Shown here piece after piece: positions 63,961-64,000 of a stretch of 64,000 bases of DNA; the first letter of the stretch is position 1; the number at the start of each line of letters is the position of its first letter. Under the pieces are notes generated by a model, which was not told the DNA's origin, searched no databases, and saw only the letters and a list, made by a program, of their open reading frames with translations. Origin of the DNA: Opitutaceae bacterium EW11 (lineage in GTDB: Bacteria; Verrucomicrobiota; Verrucomicrobiia; Opitutales; Opitutaceae). Location of the stretch: NCBI GenBank assembly GCA_003054665.1, contig QAYY01000011.1:470654-534653 (forward strand), in the 5' to 3' direction. Both the position numbers and the translations under genes were made by a program.

Positions 63961-64000
63961 GAAAAATGTTCGGATTTACGGCTGGTCCAATCCGGCGGAA

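Noticed and set aside
1-64000. CRISPR arrays, toxin-antitoxin modules, restriction or other defence genes, prophage
   Set aside because: No regularly spaced repeats and no hallmark proteins were found in any frame.

Overview
The window is GC-rich chromosomal DNA (about 65% G+C by eye) from a Gram-negative bacterium. Several gene types together suggest Verrucomicrobiota, most likely an Opitutaceae-like organism: a DUF1080 secreted protein, an STN-domain/ECF sigma/anti-sigma cassette, DP-rich repeat proteins, an ADOP-type FtsX permease and a GlyGly-CTERM VIT/VWA protein. This placement rests on gene content, not on a marker tree. I saw no IS element, prophage, CRISPR array or rRNA.

Layout. 0.3-4.8 kb: an ExbD-like domain protein, a small membrane-anchored protein and a very long Ala/Ser/Pro-rich single-pass membrane protein. 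5-9.8 kb: a FIST sensor protein, a PAS histidine kinase, and a response regulator whose HD-GYP output domain has lost its metal ligands. 9.8-16.8 kb: lipid-related enzymes (App1-type phosphatase, MGDG/UgtP-like glycosyltransferase), a secreted DUF1080 protein, an AraC/GyrI regulator, two overlapping lipoprotein genes and an exported protein of unknown function.

16.9-26.2 kb holds the most interesting locus. A VIT/VWA protein with a GlyGly-CTERM-like tail is followed on the same strand by a rhombosortase-type rhomboid protease, a large unknown exported protein, and penicillin-binding protein 2 one base after it. A sigma-54 enhancer-binding protein is divergent from the VIT/VWA gene. The shared intergenic region has a -24/-12-like element and, about 110 bp upstream of the predicted start site, a perfect palindrome, as expected for a sigma-54 promoter with its enhancer site.

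26.3-38 kb is rich in signalling: an MCP, a DUF2293 protein, a CheB with a C-terminal zinc-ribbon-like extension, a CheB-CheR-PAS fusion followed by a separate histidine kinase and a receiver, a HisKA_3 protein with a decayed ATPase region plus a NarL-type regulator, and a lone receiver. 38-45.5 kb: a GH2 beta-mannosidase-like enzyme, a repeat protein, an orphan ADOP permease and an alpha/beta hydrolase. 45.5-51.7 kb: a three-gene phosphorelay operon (multi-PAS kinase, receiver, receiver-PAS-kinase-receiver hybrid), each junction a 4-bp overlap.

52-60.3 kb: a left-handed beta-helix protein, trpS, a more AT-rich insert with a frameshifted small secreted protein and a membrane protein of unknown function, then aroA-cmk-plsC in one operon, and a divergent GH1-SDR pair. 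60.3-64 kb: the STN/ECF-sigma/anti-sigma cassette, a sugar-binding periplasmic protein, a repeat-bearing intergenic region and tRNA-Val(GAC) with its terminator. A dispersed intergenic repeat of about 40 bp occurs four times (near 16.85, 28.6, 63.43 and 63.54 kb), and a REPIN-like palindrome lies near 44.8 kb.
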